Shown here in pieces: positions 35,432 to 46,800 of a stretch of DNA of 64,000 nucleotides. Within the stretch, counting starts at the first letter, position 1, and each line of letters opens with the position of its first letter. Made by a program: the position numbers and the translations under genes. This stretch comes from Phytophthora hibernalis (taxonomy: Eukaryota; Oomycota; Peronosporomycetes; Peronosporales; Peronosporaceae), in the NCBI GenBank assembly GCA_012656075.1, contig JAAKBF010000382.1, positions 186,001 through 250,000 on the forward strand. The letters are read 5' to 3'. The notes below the pieces were generated by a model. It was not told the origin of the DNA. It saw only the letters and a program-made list of their open reading frames with translations, and ran no database searches.

Positions 35432-36350
35432 CTACGGGTTTACATGTTGGTGTTCGTTCGTATCGTATTCATCGGCTTGAACAAGTAACTTCAGGGCACT
35501 GCGTACTTGCCTTATTCCCACGAACGCTCGCTCTGCGCCGATAAACTGATCGCCATACAGTCGTGTTCCTCGTACGACCAGTCTTTCTCCTCGCGCTTGA
35601 TGATTAAGTCGCCGTAGCTTGCCGCCGTCGTCAGCAGATGCAGTTTGTATCTCCTCCCAAACAACTGGACGCCGTACACGAGGCGCTGAGGTGCAGGGGG
35701 CACTTCTACCGTCTACCGGTTCGCCGCACCGCTGCGTTTTCCCAGCTGCGCACCGCTCATTCCTGAGACCGCCGGTGTCTTGTATTGCTATTATATCTCC
35801 TTCGATGATCTCACGGCTGGTGTGATGGCGTACTTCGGCAGGTCGTCCTACTCCAGTGTACGATGGTGTCGGCGAAGATGCTATTCTGAAAAGCTGCAAA
35901 CTCCTTGAGCGTCTTGGGGAGCAGGAGAGTGGAGCCTCGGAGACGACCTCGCTGGCGGATTCTGCATCACGATCTGGGTAGGGTCCTTCACTACCTGCTC
36001 AAAGGTGGCGAGTAACTTGTCGAGCATCTTGCCCTGGTCGTCGCTTTGGTCCGAAGCACGGGGCTCCCTGCGACAGTGTGCCCCATTGTGTCCGCAGTAT
36101 TTCTACATGTATTATACTTGATGTCGAGCACAAAAGATCCGACTCGTTTTCGGGGGTCACGTACAGCCATCTTAACGTGGCCGGCTTCCATCAACTGCAT
36201 TGCCACTGTAAGTTCCACAGAAGCCTTGTGTGCTTTCGAAATGGATGGTCGGTGTCAACAAATTCAGCAAGACACCGCCGTCCGCGAAAAGCATCGGTTG
36301 GGATGCAGCTTGTTTTCAGATTCGGTTGCTTTAGTAGCGAAGTAAACGAT
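35432..36350 (-). pseudogene. unidentified protein-like remnant
   Basis: Several leftward stretches look protein-derived but sit in different frames: AMQLMEAGHVKMAVRDPRKR and GSFVLDIKYNTC near 36100-36210, a segment rich in charged residues near 35960-36050, and LFGRRYKLHLLTTAASYGDL near 35610-35680. They could belong to one decayed gene. I recognise no family. Interrupting stops occur between pieces. Confidence 0.3.
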
Positions 36351-36537
36351 CAAATTCATCGTCGCCAAAGCTAAATGGAGTCATCGGCCTAAAGTAGACT
36401 CAGAATTTTTGAGTTGCCGTTTTCACACAAATAGGCTTGCTCGTCTCGGAAGCGGGAGGGGCTAATACTTGACCAGTTAGTTGCCTTGCGTTCATGGCGG
36501 GCGGCTGAGTGGTTGACTGCCGTCGATTGTCTAGAGT

Positions 36538-38878
36538 ATGGACACAGCCTTACCGACCAAGACAGCCAAACAGTCGATTGCGGTGGTGCCTGCTATCGAC
36601 GAGGCCAGCTTGGACGCGGAGGTTCCTTTTATCGACACCGACACAGCGGAACGCGCAGTAAGGTCTCCGGCTGATGATCCACGCTTAATATACGAGACCA
36701 ACTTTTCATATGTTGTGCCTAGATCCCTCGAGATGCAAACGTCGTGGTTGTCCTTCACACGGCATTAAATGAGGCTGTTCACTTGCATGATCCGGTTGAC
36801 CCTCACGAGGCAAACCGCATTGTACGTCTCCAGCATCGTCTTTTCAGTCATTAATTGTCGTGCTGACCAGCTTCTCCTTCTTGACAGTTTGCGCATGCCG
36901 TGAAGGGGTTCACTGATCAAATGCTCTTGCCGATACTCACAAGCCAACAGAATGTGCTTGAAGGCGGTGCTCTCACCTTCCAATGCGATACGGTGCCCGT
37001 TCTTTCATTGACTGATCGCCATGCGTCAACTCTAGCTCGCAGGAGAGTCAAAAGACGCAACCAAAGTTTCGCAACGGCAGTGAAAACGTCCATCTACGGA
37101 AACTACGCGTGGTCTCGCGCGTCGTCGCGCAGAGAATCTCGGTTTGGTGGCTCCCATTTCGGAGGATCTCGAGCCTCAGCATCAGTTCATGGAGTGTCGA
37201 AAATGCCTAAGATGTCGCTGATATTTGGCTTGGATAGTAATGCCGCGTCTCTGATGAGCGCATCGTGGATTGGGAGCCAACAAGTATCGATTGACATTGC
37301 CAACAACAACTCGTCTTGGCTGCAAGGCGGAGGTTCTACCAGAAGCCCATTGTCAGAAAGAGTAACCGCACGGATGGCGGTAGACTTTGTCGAAGTGCAG
37401 CGACGAGCAGATATTGAACGTGACTTGAGCACACGTGAATCGCTGCGACGCTCAAACGATGAGATTCTCCGCAAGAGCGATTTACGGCTGAAACTGCGCT
37501 CTCGGGCTGACCCAAACATTTCTCTTGAGAAGGAAGAGGCCATGATAGCGACGCTGGGAGCCAAAGGACAGCGCTCTCGTCTTCAGCAAAGTCGGCAAGG
37601 AACCCGAGGGAAAACACTTGGAACCCCACAAACCCCATTGTCACCGTTGAACGTTCAACGGAATGAATTTGATGGCGCAACGCTAGATAGCAACAAAACC
37701 ACGACATTCCGGACTCAGGACTATGAAGGCCTCGCTTCCGACGTCGTATTTCTTGGCAAACACGGAGAATTGTTAGTCGGTGAGAACTGTTTCGTTGTTG
37801 AACAGAAATTACGGCAGGAACTGCTGCTCGATCTTCACACTGGAGGGGTGATTCAACCACGTATTCAGCTCGTTCAGACCCCAAAGCCAGAGGAAGAAAT
37901 CATTTCACACGATAAATCTCCAGGTATTGTCCGTTCACCTCCACCTCGGTTGAGGCCACCGTGGGTTCCATTTTCTACGAAGCAGGAAATAGTATCGAGC
38001 GGCAACGATTTTGGAGACCAGATAGGTACTTTCGAGTCTACGCCGATCCTCGCGTTTGATCTGCAAGCGACACCTCTCTCCAAAGGTGTTGTATTGAAGC
38101 TGCCTGATGGCTTAGTTGCTCGGACTGCGGCCTCCATGAACCGAAATACTGGTCCCAGACATACGTTGAAGAAAACGCTTATACCGGAGAGTGTACCGAA
38201 TGCTACGCTTGAGAAAAAGCTCCGTGCCTTAACCAAGGCACCTGACCCAAGTAAACCCGCGCTAGCTGCATCTCAAAGTGACTCTGTTCTCCAAACACAG
38301 CAATCACAGTCCGCAGACACGCTAGACCCTTCTACTCCAAGCGTTCAATTCTCCAAAACGACTAACTCGACCGGTGGTGAGAGCCCTGTCCTACCAAAAC
38401 ATATCGTAAGTATCACTGCATGCTCGTAGTATCATCTCCGAACTGTGGTCTAACTCCTGGCTCAACTGTTACAGCACAACGGGGAAAAGCACCTCCAAAG
38501 TTTGAGAATACGGACCCCAGCTTGTCCGAATCGACTCTCTCGTAAAACTCCGTCGCGGTGCAGTGTGTACATGGATGACGACGACGACAATGGCTGGGGT
38601 GTTGAAGGCACAGAAAACCTGTTTTCGCTTCACAAGGTTAGTAACCAAACGCCGTATGCAACCATCAAACAGCAATACTTACATGTCGGATACCTTCACA
38701 GCTACACTCGTCGACAAGCAGCCTGCCACACATGAAGTACACACGGGAATTTTCCAAGCCACCACCGGGACGAATCCAGCTTCATGGGAGCGTGGCGCAG
38801 GATGCCGACTGGAAGCTACCTACTTCGTCCCCATTTTTGCTTGCCACAAGCACATCAAGTGTCCAACACAAACGATGA
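36538..38878 (+). CDS. unrecognised basic protein, four exons
   Basis: The exons inferred are 36538-36821, 36888-38405, 38475-38636 and 38702-38878, with good GTACGT, GTAAGT and GTTAGT donors and CAG acceptors; the frame is kept across each junction. The product would be about 770 residues. Exon 1 starts MDTALPTKTAKQSIAVVPAI and has a possible single missing base in a C run at 36725-36727. The N-terminal 130 residues look folded (VVVVLHTALNEAVHLHD, FAHAVKGFTDQMLLPIL); the rest is Arg/Ser-rich and probably largely disordered, with an Arg/Ser/Gly stretch (SRRESRFGGSHFGGSR). Near the C-terminus lies DDDDDNGWG. No catalytic motif is visible and I do not recognise the family. It converges on PIG-U, about 95 bp away. 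The last exon's end is the least certain part. Confidence 0.65.
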
Positions 38879-38972
38879 CATACCAGTACCTCACAAGCCA
38901 TGTCACCTTTTCAGCTCGAAGCACTCCCATTCTGAACTACAAACGAGTTCGAGATTCACTACTGTTGAACGT

Positions 38973-40639
38973 CTAATCGCGCGCTTTAACTTCCTTGGTC
39001 TTCTCAAGCTCTTTCGCGCGGCTCGCCCGATACTTCTCCACTTCCTTATCACGTTTCATTGTGGCGCCTACGAACGCCGTAATGATCTGGGAATTAAAGA
39101 TTTGATACACCAAAGTCTGATTGTAGAAGAAGTTCGCGTTGCCAGATGCCGGGAACAGCCACAAGAACCACATCACTGGAAGCATGCACGTTGCAACACC
39201 CAGTCCGATTACGTAGACAAATCGGTTTTCGATCGCTGTGAAACAAAGTGAAAACGTAAGCAGACTCAGACACAAATATTCCATTTGTCAGAACGGCACA
39301 CGTACTCATTATCGTCTTGGGGTGCAGTGCCAACATAGAGAGGAAGAATCCGAAATCCCCAAAGAGGGGTACGCCTGGAAAAGCGTGAAAATGCCGATCA
39401 GCGCACAGGCGTAGGCTTGAGGTCGGTGTCTAGAGTATTTCATTACAAGTGTTAGTGACGTTGATTTCACATAAGCACAATGCTAGACGTACGATAGGCG
39501 AAAGTAGATCGGAACGATGTAGATGACCGGGTGCAGGTGCATAATGAAGAGGAAGTACGGAATGAAGCGGTCGAAAACTTCCATGAAGAAGTACCAGAAG
39601 ATACCAATATTCGGCGTCAAATCCGAGTACTTCGCCACCCAGACGTACGTTTCCTTCATCAACAGCAAATTATTAACCATTAACCCCCAGCATCGATCAC
39701 ATGTGTAAGCGACTCGTACCTTCAGGAACCCCCAGTCTCCGCTCAAACTGAACGACAAGTAAAGCAGCACAGCCAGCCAGACGGCGAACACCACCAAGCA
39801 GCGCACTACAAGAGACATCAACGACGGCTCCTTCCCACCCTTCTCACCACCACCAAGACTTGCAGTCTGTAAACCAAAACAAATTTTAGCCACAACACAT
39901 CTCCCAACGCCACCAGTACCACCTCACCTTGGCACTACGTAGCAGCAGCACAATCGGCACCATTAAAAGAACGGATACACCGACAGGTACGTCCCCATGG
40001 CCACACACATCATAGACGCCGCAACAGCCCCTAAAATCACCATCTCATTAATACACAATGCAAAAACCACACCACAAACAAAACTCTTTACCTTCCGACG
40101 CAAAGACCAAACTGTACAGCACCGCCAAGTGTGTAAATGACACTGTGGACATGGCTACACTCGACGCGAGCGAGTACGGGTTCAGCAGGGCAATGAAAGC
40201 TACCGTAGTTGATAAATTCTCGGGCTTAAATAACGGCGACACCGGTATTTTACTGAGCCAGATGTCCTTCCCGTTGAGTTTATCCTGTCGTCCTTCTTCC
40301 AGCTTTAAATTCTCTTCACACAGACGAGCAAAGCCCGCGGCAATGAGCAGATCCACAGAAACGAACACGGCGCATGTAATGAGGTACTGCAGAGCTTCTG
40401 GAACCAACTGTAGCGTCGGATACAACAGTGCGAAGAGCAGCGGAGACTGATGATACACGTCCCCTGAATAAGGCGAACCACTGGAACGGAAGAGGAAGGC
40501 GCCTTCCTGTAGGCGGCGTAAGGACGAGACGCACGTCGCCAGCTCCGGACGTAGAGAGCGTCGAGTGCACGGACGGCAGCCAGAGCAGGAGGCCGCGCAC
40601 ACAGGCGCCTAGGGGGAGGACGAGTGCGAGTCGCGTCAT
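38973..40639 (-). CDS. PIGU: GPI transamidase subunit PIG-U (six exons)
   Basis: PIG-U is a multi-pass ER membrane subunit of the GPI transamidase, which attaches GPI anchors to proteins. Exons inferred: 40092-40639, 39928-40030, 39720-39866, 39493-39653, 39306-39429 and 38973-39235, separated by short GT-AG introns with canonical donors (GTAAAG, GTGAGG, GTACGA, GTACGT). The product is about 450 residues (human 435). Family signatures are clear: GSPYSGDVYHQSPLLFALLY, YSDLTPNIGIFWYFFMEVFD and SGNANFFYNQTLVYQ. Hydrophobic helices occur throughout; the tail is Lys/Glu-rich. Three places need indels to keep frame: a CT repeat at 40553-40558, 39972-39974 and a four-base run at 39357-39360. A 13-bp tandem repeat directly abuts the start codon. 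Confidence 0.88.
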
Positions 40640-40687
40640 TTTTGGATTTGAATTTTGGATTTGAATTTTGGATTTGAATTTTGGATT
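40640..40687. repeat. 13-bp tandem repeat abutting the PIG-U start codon
   Basis: Unit TTTTGGATTTGAA on the plus strand, 3.7 copies, beginning at the base next to the PIG-U ATG. On the coding strand it forms an A-rich 5' leader (TTCAAATCCAAAA repeated) immediately upstream of translation start. Confidence 0.9.
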
Positions 40688-40897
40688 AGGACCTGAATAA
40701 CCTGTGGAAGATGTGGATGGGGAATATATCAAGTACGAGAGGGAGGGTGGAAATACTGGGTGAATGGGATTTATGGAAATGAATACTGGGGATTTATGGT
40801 ATTTGCGATGAAAGTTTACTTTCAATAAACTGCGTGTGCGGTCCAGGTGAAGAACGTGTTCACCCCAGCCAAGGCCTTGTCTTGCTGGTGTGAAACA

Positions 40898-41170
40898 TGA
40901 GGCCCTGGTTTCTCCGTCGGTGTCTGGGTCTCGGAATAAAAGAAGCGATGCTGATTGGCCGGTGGTTTATTCCCCGACGAGGCTTTTATTCCCACCCCCA
41001 TGGGGGTGGGAATTAATTGAGGATTATATTCCGAGATAGATATAAAGTCGGAGAGGCAGTTGCCAGACCATCAAATCATGCAAAAACATGATGTATGAAG
41101 GTCTACAATCAATATACAATCTATATTTCCACAGCCCTGCCCAGACACCGACGGAGAAACCAGGGCCTGA
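40898..41170. mobile_element. MITE with perfect 28-bp inverted repeats and 3-bp (TGA) duplication
   Basis: A 267-bp element at 40901-41167 with exact 28-bp ends (GGCCCTGGTTTCTCCGTCGG... and complement). Both sides carry TGA (40898-40900, 41168-41170), a 3-bp duplication consistent with PIF/Harbinger- or CACTA-type transposition. Inside there is a second palindrome (TTCCCACCCCCATGGGGGTGGGAA, about 40991-41014). It lies between the PIG-U start and the RxLR gene, where it could affect either promoter. Confidence 0.85.
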
Positions 41171-41523
41171 GGTGTTGGCTGAAGTAAACGTACATTCGAT
41201 CCTCTTGCTTACAATGTATTACTGAATGGGAATTACTACCAAGACTGTACCAAATACTGGGTACATTCAACATGAGCAGGCTTACATGTTAATACCGAGC
41301 CAGATTTAGGAAAATGACGGAGTGGTGCTGCAACAGAATGAATTAATAGTTGTAGTATTTGGCAGCCTTTGAACTTTCGGTGCGTAACGATTTCGATCGC
41401 AAACTCAGCTTCGTCTACCGTCATGATGCCCAGCAAGCCACACAGTCATACGGCATTCTCATTGTCTAATGACACAGAATACTTTGTTTCCTGTTTAGGT
41501 GACGGTTTAAGGATTAGGGCGCC
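41171..41523. other. intergenic downstream of the RxLR locus
   Basis: No recognised gene; it follows the leftward RxLR effector and is bounded by the MITE. Confidence 0.35.
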
Positions 41524-41997
41524 TCAACGGATAAACGCTGGTCCGTATTGATTCTTGTACAACTTCCAATAGGCGTCATACACGCGGTATTTTCTGCTGT
41601 TCACTGGCGCCCGGTCAATCTTGAGTTTGTCGTAGATTTCCTTAGGGGGACCTTGCGGCCAAGCCAACGGCCCATCCGGAACCCCCACCAAACGATCAAG
41701 GGACGTTCCTTGCCGTAAAACTTCAATTCCACGAGAATCTTACTGAAAACCTCCTTCAATCCCCTCTCTTCCTCGTCTTCCGTATCCAATGCCACGTCTT
41801 CTTCGTCAAAGTTGTCGATAGAATCATTCTCTTCGTCAGTCGTGTCTCCACTCCTCAGGAGCCTACTGTCTCGGTTGTATGTGCCAGTAGCAAGCATAAG
41901 TGCCGAGGAATGTACCACGGATGCCTTGGTCTTGTCTGCCGAGACCCACCATGAGAGTGATCGCCGCCACAAGCAGCACAAAGATCCCAAAACGCAT
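41524..41997 (-). CDS. RxLR-EER candidate effector (two single-base breaks)
   Basis: RxLR proteins are secreted by Phytophthora and related species and enter plant cells to alter immunity. Seen: an N-terminal hydrophobic signal peptide starting MRFGIFVLLVAAITLMV, then RLLR at about residues 45-48, a 26-residue acidic linker and an EEER motif at about 75-78, exactly the expected order and spacing. The C-terminal effector part is about 75 residues, with WWGFRMGRWLG and YDAYWKLYK; a single WY-like unit is possible but not clear. Two breaks in G runs (about 41944 and 41655) split the frame, one by an extra base and one by a lost base. Total length would be about 157 residues, typical of the class. 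No target can be inferred. Confidence 0.78.
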
Positions 41998-42727
41998 GGG
42001 TACCCGGTCTTGATCAAGGTGCTGGTGGGCTTGAGCACTGGACAGGAAGTTCGACGATGAACTTCTTCGCGGCGACACAACCCACACCACTCTCAACCCA
42101 CCGCGTAATTTGCAGAAAGCATAATCTCTTACCAGCCAAAGAAAAATGTGACCCAGTTGCTCAAACTACATGTACCGGATACTTCAGTTTAATAAAGCAA
42201 TCTGATACATCTACAGGACAGTTTCCCGAAACAATCATATCCATTTTAACCACGTTTACAGGGCAGATAACAAACTGCAGACGATCGTATTATTCAGGAA
42301 TCCTGAATCAGGATTCCTGAATAATACGTAAGTTCCGGTAAAGGGAGAACCGTAATCAGCTATTTAGTGCGGAACTCTGTACATGTAATGATTTACTCCA
42401 CAGACGGATAAACATGTCCGCGTCTTTCCGACAGATAACATGTTTGCCGTTCTCGTCATTTCAACCAATTATATCACCGTAAACATACATTTTGGCCAAT
42501 TACGATGCGTTAGGTAGGTTAAATATTCCGACACTTTCCGACATATATTTGTCGGCAGTAAATCGAAAATATGAATACTGTCTGAATACAAATTTCAAAT
42601 GTATTAAATATTCGACAGATGTTTCTGCCTGTCGTACAATTAGGTGTAATCCTTATGTAGGAATACTGAAGAGGACAAGATTCTTGGTTATTAGTTCACA
42701 CTTTACAAGAAGCATTCAAAGCAGTTG
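41998..42727. other. upstream of RxLR locus; contains a perfect hairpin
   Basis: Holds the hairpin at 42286-42328 and TACATGTA near 42171 and 42381. The promoter of the RxLR gene must lie at its left end. No gene seen. Confidence 0.4.
42286..42328. repeat. perfect 20-bp hairpin, 3-nt loop
   Basis: CGTATTATTCAGGAATCCTG, the loop AAT, and the exact reverse complement. Located about 290 bp upstream of the RxLR start. Confidence 0.85.
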
Positions 42728-43610
42728 AGATGAGTCTGTCCGCGTTCGTTCCCACGAACACCCAAAATTCTCGTATCACGGCAGTTAGTATTTCAAGCGG
42801 ATGCTGGAGATGGAGGACGTCATTATGGGGTGTTCGCATGGAAACGACGTGCCCACTGCACGCGCGGGCAGTGGCACTAGTGATGCAAGATGCACCGTGC
42901 GCATCGCTGCTCAGCCAGCTCCCCAACCTTGTGGCGACCGAAGCTGCTTCACTCAATCCCGATGTCCCGCTCTTTCGACCTTCTGGCATGTGAGCCGGAG
43001 ACTCTCCTGGTTGCCTTAATGGTTCCTGTCGCCCGAACCCTGCGACACCACCGACGCCGCTTCCTGTCAGCACACAGTCACGAGAACAAGAACAAGTTGG
43101 CAGCACCGCACCGCAGAAGAAGTCGAAGGCCGGCGATGCGAGCCGAGGTGAGGATGGAGTACAAGCGTACGTCAATAGGCTTCTCAAGCGCGTGGCAGAA
43201 CCTGCAGGCGCCACGACGGACTTGACGTCTCACTCTTTCCGGCGCGGCGGGGCCCAACACGCGAACGGAGACGACCACCTTGCCGCTCAGTGGATCTTCG
43301 ACCGTGGTGCGTGGGCCATGAGTAAAGTCAACAAAGGCTTTGCCTATGTCTTCAACACACCTCGGGAAGTCCGCAAGGTGGCTTGAGTGTTGAGTGGCAG
43401 GAAGGAAGATACGCTGCCTGTCGTTGTAGACGTTGGGAGGATGGACCATGCGACGTGTGAGCGGCTAGGACGCTGGCAAGAGCTCATGTTCAGTACATGC
43501 ACGGGACTCAAGGAACACCGTCTCGACGTCAGTACGAAGGTTCTTGGCATACTTACCGCTTATGTGGAACGGTACTACCTGTTAGAAATGGTGATTCGGG
43601 TTGCAGACTG
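42728..43610 (+). mobile_element. Crypton-type tyrosine recombinase remnant
   Basis: Reading across frames, the stretch 43140-43600 encodes YVNRLLKRVAEPAGATTDLT, SHSFRRGGAQHANGD, a segment WAMSKVNKGFAYVFN and, after a stop at about 43384, DHATCERLGRWQELMFST. The HSFRRG block matches the His-x-x-Arg box of tyrosine recombinases, with the second basic box and helices in the order seen in Cryptons, which are common in oomycetes. A catalytic Tyr could be in FAYVFN but this is uncertain. The upstream open segment 42730-42993 is probably the start of the same gene. Frame breaks mean it is not obviously active. Cryptons lack terminal inverted repeats, so element ends cannot be placed. Confidence 0.65.
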
Positions 43611-43849
43611 AGCAGCAAGTTGCAGCAAAACGACAAGCTAAAAGGAGATTTGTACATTTTGAATGGCGGCTGCATCGCCATCTGCATTAATCTTGCCTGA
43701 CAGAGAGAGTTGAAGTAGCAAACAAGTAGGCAGGAAAGACCTAGAGGGAGCAGCTAGCTAGCTGAGCTAATCGTTCAATCTCACTCACTTCAACTTTTGC
43801 AATCAAGCCCACAAGCACTCTACACGGTCACGACACCTTCGTTCAGGTT
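43611..43849. other. spacer between Crypton and Copia remnants
   Basis: No gene. May contain the leader of the Copia element; I could not identify a 5' LTR or primer-binding site. Confidence 0.3.
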
Positions 43850-46800
43850 ATGAACCCAACAACTGCCTTCGACGACAATGCCCGTGGGCATGCATCTCCT
43901 CGCAGTGAACCCGGTCGCGGAAGGGTCAGTTCCACCGAAGGAGGAGAAGAAGTCAAGTCGGTCATGGAGGAGTCGCCGGATAAGTACGTGCAGATCGTGG
44001 ATCTGCTGAAGGGGGTTGACCAGCCGTATGGAGAGGCTAGTGGCTTCGCAGGCTTCACTAGCCCAAGAGCGGAGCGAAGCGTTCAAAGATGCACTCAGGG
44101 CGAGCGTATTTTGGGTCTTCACTGGGACTGGGAGATCAACGTGATGTAAGATGTATGAGGATTCAGTCACTCGAGCGTACACCAACTCGTGGCTACGTAC
44201 AGCCTCCTACATACTTCGGACATCATCAGCCGGACTACGACATGCGGTTGAAGCCGAGCCCGAATGTTCCCATGCCAGAGACTGCGCCACCGGCCATACA
44301 GCCGCCGAATATTCCGCCCGTACAGCCACCACATGGTCAGCAGCCTCAAGGCCAGCGCATTCCCGATGCTCGGCAACGTAACCTGAATATTAGACCCTTC
44401 GACGGCAAGGAGCTCTACCAAGGCCTTGGTAGTGGTTTCATACAGTGGGGGATCCGGTTCGAGCGCCAGATGAGGTATGCCGCGGTTGCAAGCAGGTTCG
44501 CGTGGAGTGAGGACGTCAAAGTAAATATGCTGGGCCATTATCTGTCCGGGGTGGCAGAGAGGTACTATAACCATCAGGTTGAGGGTTGGTGGGACGAGAG
44601 CCAAACGGTCGAACACGTAATGCAGCGAATGCTGCAGACGTTCAACGTCCGAATCACTCCGGAGCAGCGAATGAAGTTGTTCACTTCTCCGAAGAATACA
44701 AAGCGTACGTGAACTGAACACTACCTATATTTGGTGACTGTGAGCGAGGCATGTGGCGGAGCCGACAACCTCGTCCTCGACAACATTGTGCGTTATGGTG
44801 CTCCCGATATGCGTGGGGTTATACTTTCGAGACTGAACCCCGCTCGAACGGACTATTTCAAGCAAGCCGAGGAGTTGGCGCAATTCGCACTGTCTGCAGA
44901 GCGAGAGATGGCCAACACCAAACACATGGGCAAAGACATGGCTGCGTTCGTCCGTGAATCGAAGCCGAAACCGCGGAAGTGCTACGTTTGCGGATCCGAA
45001 CAACACCTCAAGGCTGCGTGTCCTGACCGACACGATACTGGCGGAAAACGAGTCGTGGTCTACACACTCGTAGTGTTAGATACAGCATTAATTGCGGCGG
45101 ATGGTGGTGACTGCGGCGACCACTGGATTCTGGATCCAGCCGACACCTCGTGAATGGCGAGTGTCTGCTGGAGAATCCACAGGACTACACAAATGTCTGC
45201 ATCGGTGCAGGAAGTGAAAAAATGCTTGTTCAAAACCAGTGAAGTGTTCTTCTCAAAGTCCTTGTCGAGGGACAAACGAAAATGGTGCGACTTGAAGACG
45301 TGCAATTTGTACCCAAGCTAGCGAGGAACTTGATTTCGTACGCACGTTTGGAGGAGAAGGGGTACACGCTCTCATATCAAAACGGGCGCAGAGTCCTTGC
45401 TCCTCGAGATGGAGGAAAACAGTCCTTAATGTGGACCGAAGGAACAATGTGCGGGTAGTCTCGACAAAGACTATACCGGCTGTGATTCCTCCAGCAGACA
45501 TCGTCATGAATATGCTCGATGCCGAGGACACACAGGAGGCGGTTGATCAAAGGGATCGCCCATGCATTTTCACAAGAGACTGGGTCATTTGGCGTTTGAT
45601 ACAGTCGAGCGCATGGCTCGTGAGTCTGGGTGTGGAATTCAATTAACTGACAAGAAACGTGAAAGCTGTTTAACGTGTGCCGAAGGCAAGCAGCCGAATA
45701 ACCCCAAAGCAAGAAATACACTGGAGCACACTCGCCAATTGACACTGCCAGTGGTGTCATCTGCTCTGACTTGAAATTCCCTGTTACACTGTGGAAAGCG
45801 ATACATGATCATCTTTGTCGATCACCGCAGCACCTACTACCGAGTCTTCTTGGCACACACGAAGGACATAGTTGCGGAAAACTTCAATCAGTTCCTGAAT
45901 TTCTTCGAGAAACAGTTTAACTATCGCATTCACGTGCTTCGTACTGACGGTGGTGGGGAATATTGAGTGCTAGATCCCTTTTGATGCGACACTGTGCGTC
46001 CGCAGACAAATTTAGGAGGCCAGCAACCAAGCCAGTAATGGCAAGGCGAGCGAATGCACAGGACGATTCTCAATATGACGAGATGCATGCTGTTCGAGTA
46101 TGAATTGCCACTCAAATTTTGGGGGATGCTGTCCAATACGCGTCTTTTGTGCTCAACAGGAGCCCAGCCAGTGCAATCTTTGAGCGGCACCCCCACTTGC
46201 TGTACTCACTGGCCAGGAGCCAAGTCTTGGCGAGATTGTGGCGTTTGGATCACCGTGCACCGATCGCCGTGACCCACTAAAGTAGGATTTTGCCCAGAGC
46301 GCATAACCCGGGATTATCGTCGGAAAATTGGATGAAACGAAAGGCTTCAGCGTGTATCGGCCTAATCTCACAAAAGAGGTGGTAACGCAGCATATTCAAA
46401 ACGTCACAACGCTGTCTGACAGTCAGAACACGCAGTGGAAGCGTGAAATACGGGGGCGAACAAGTCAAGCGATTTGGTCGACGGCATCACAAAGACCCTC
46501 GGCTCGAAGAAGGAACGACGTTCAAGCAGTCTGAAGCAGAAAAGTTTAACCCCTGCCGAACCTCGGGTAACAAGATCTACGGTGAATAAAACACCAGGAA
46601 GCTTGCCCAACCAGGAGGAGTATGATATTGCCAACACTGTTCGTGAAGCCGAGCCGCGTAATTATGGAGAAGCCATGAAGAGCAGTATGCGTGAAAAGTG
46701 GGTCGCCGCGACGAAAGTAGAGATCGAAGCTCTGGAAGCAAACGATGCCTGCTCAATTGAGTAACACACGCTGAACGTGCATGTCCCGCATACAAAATGA

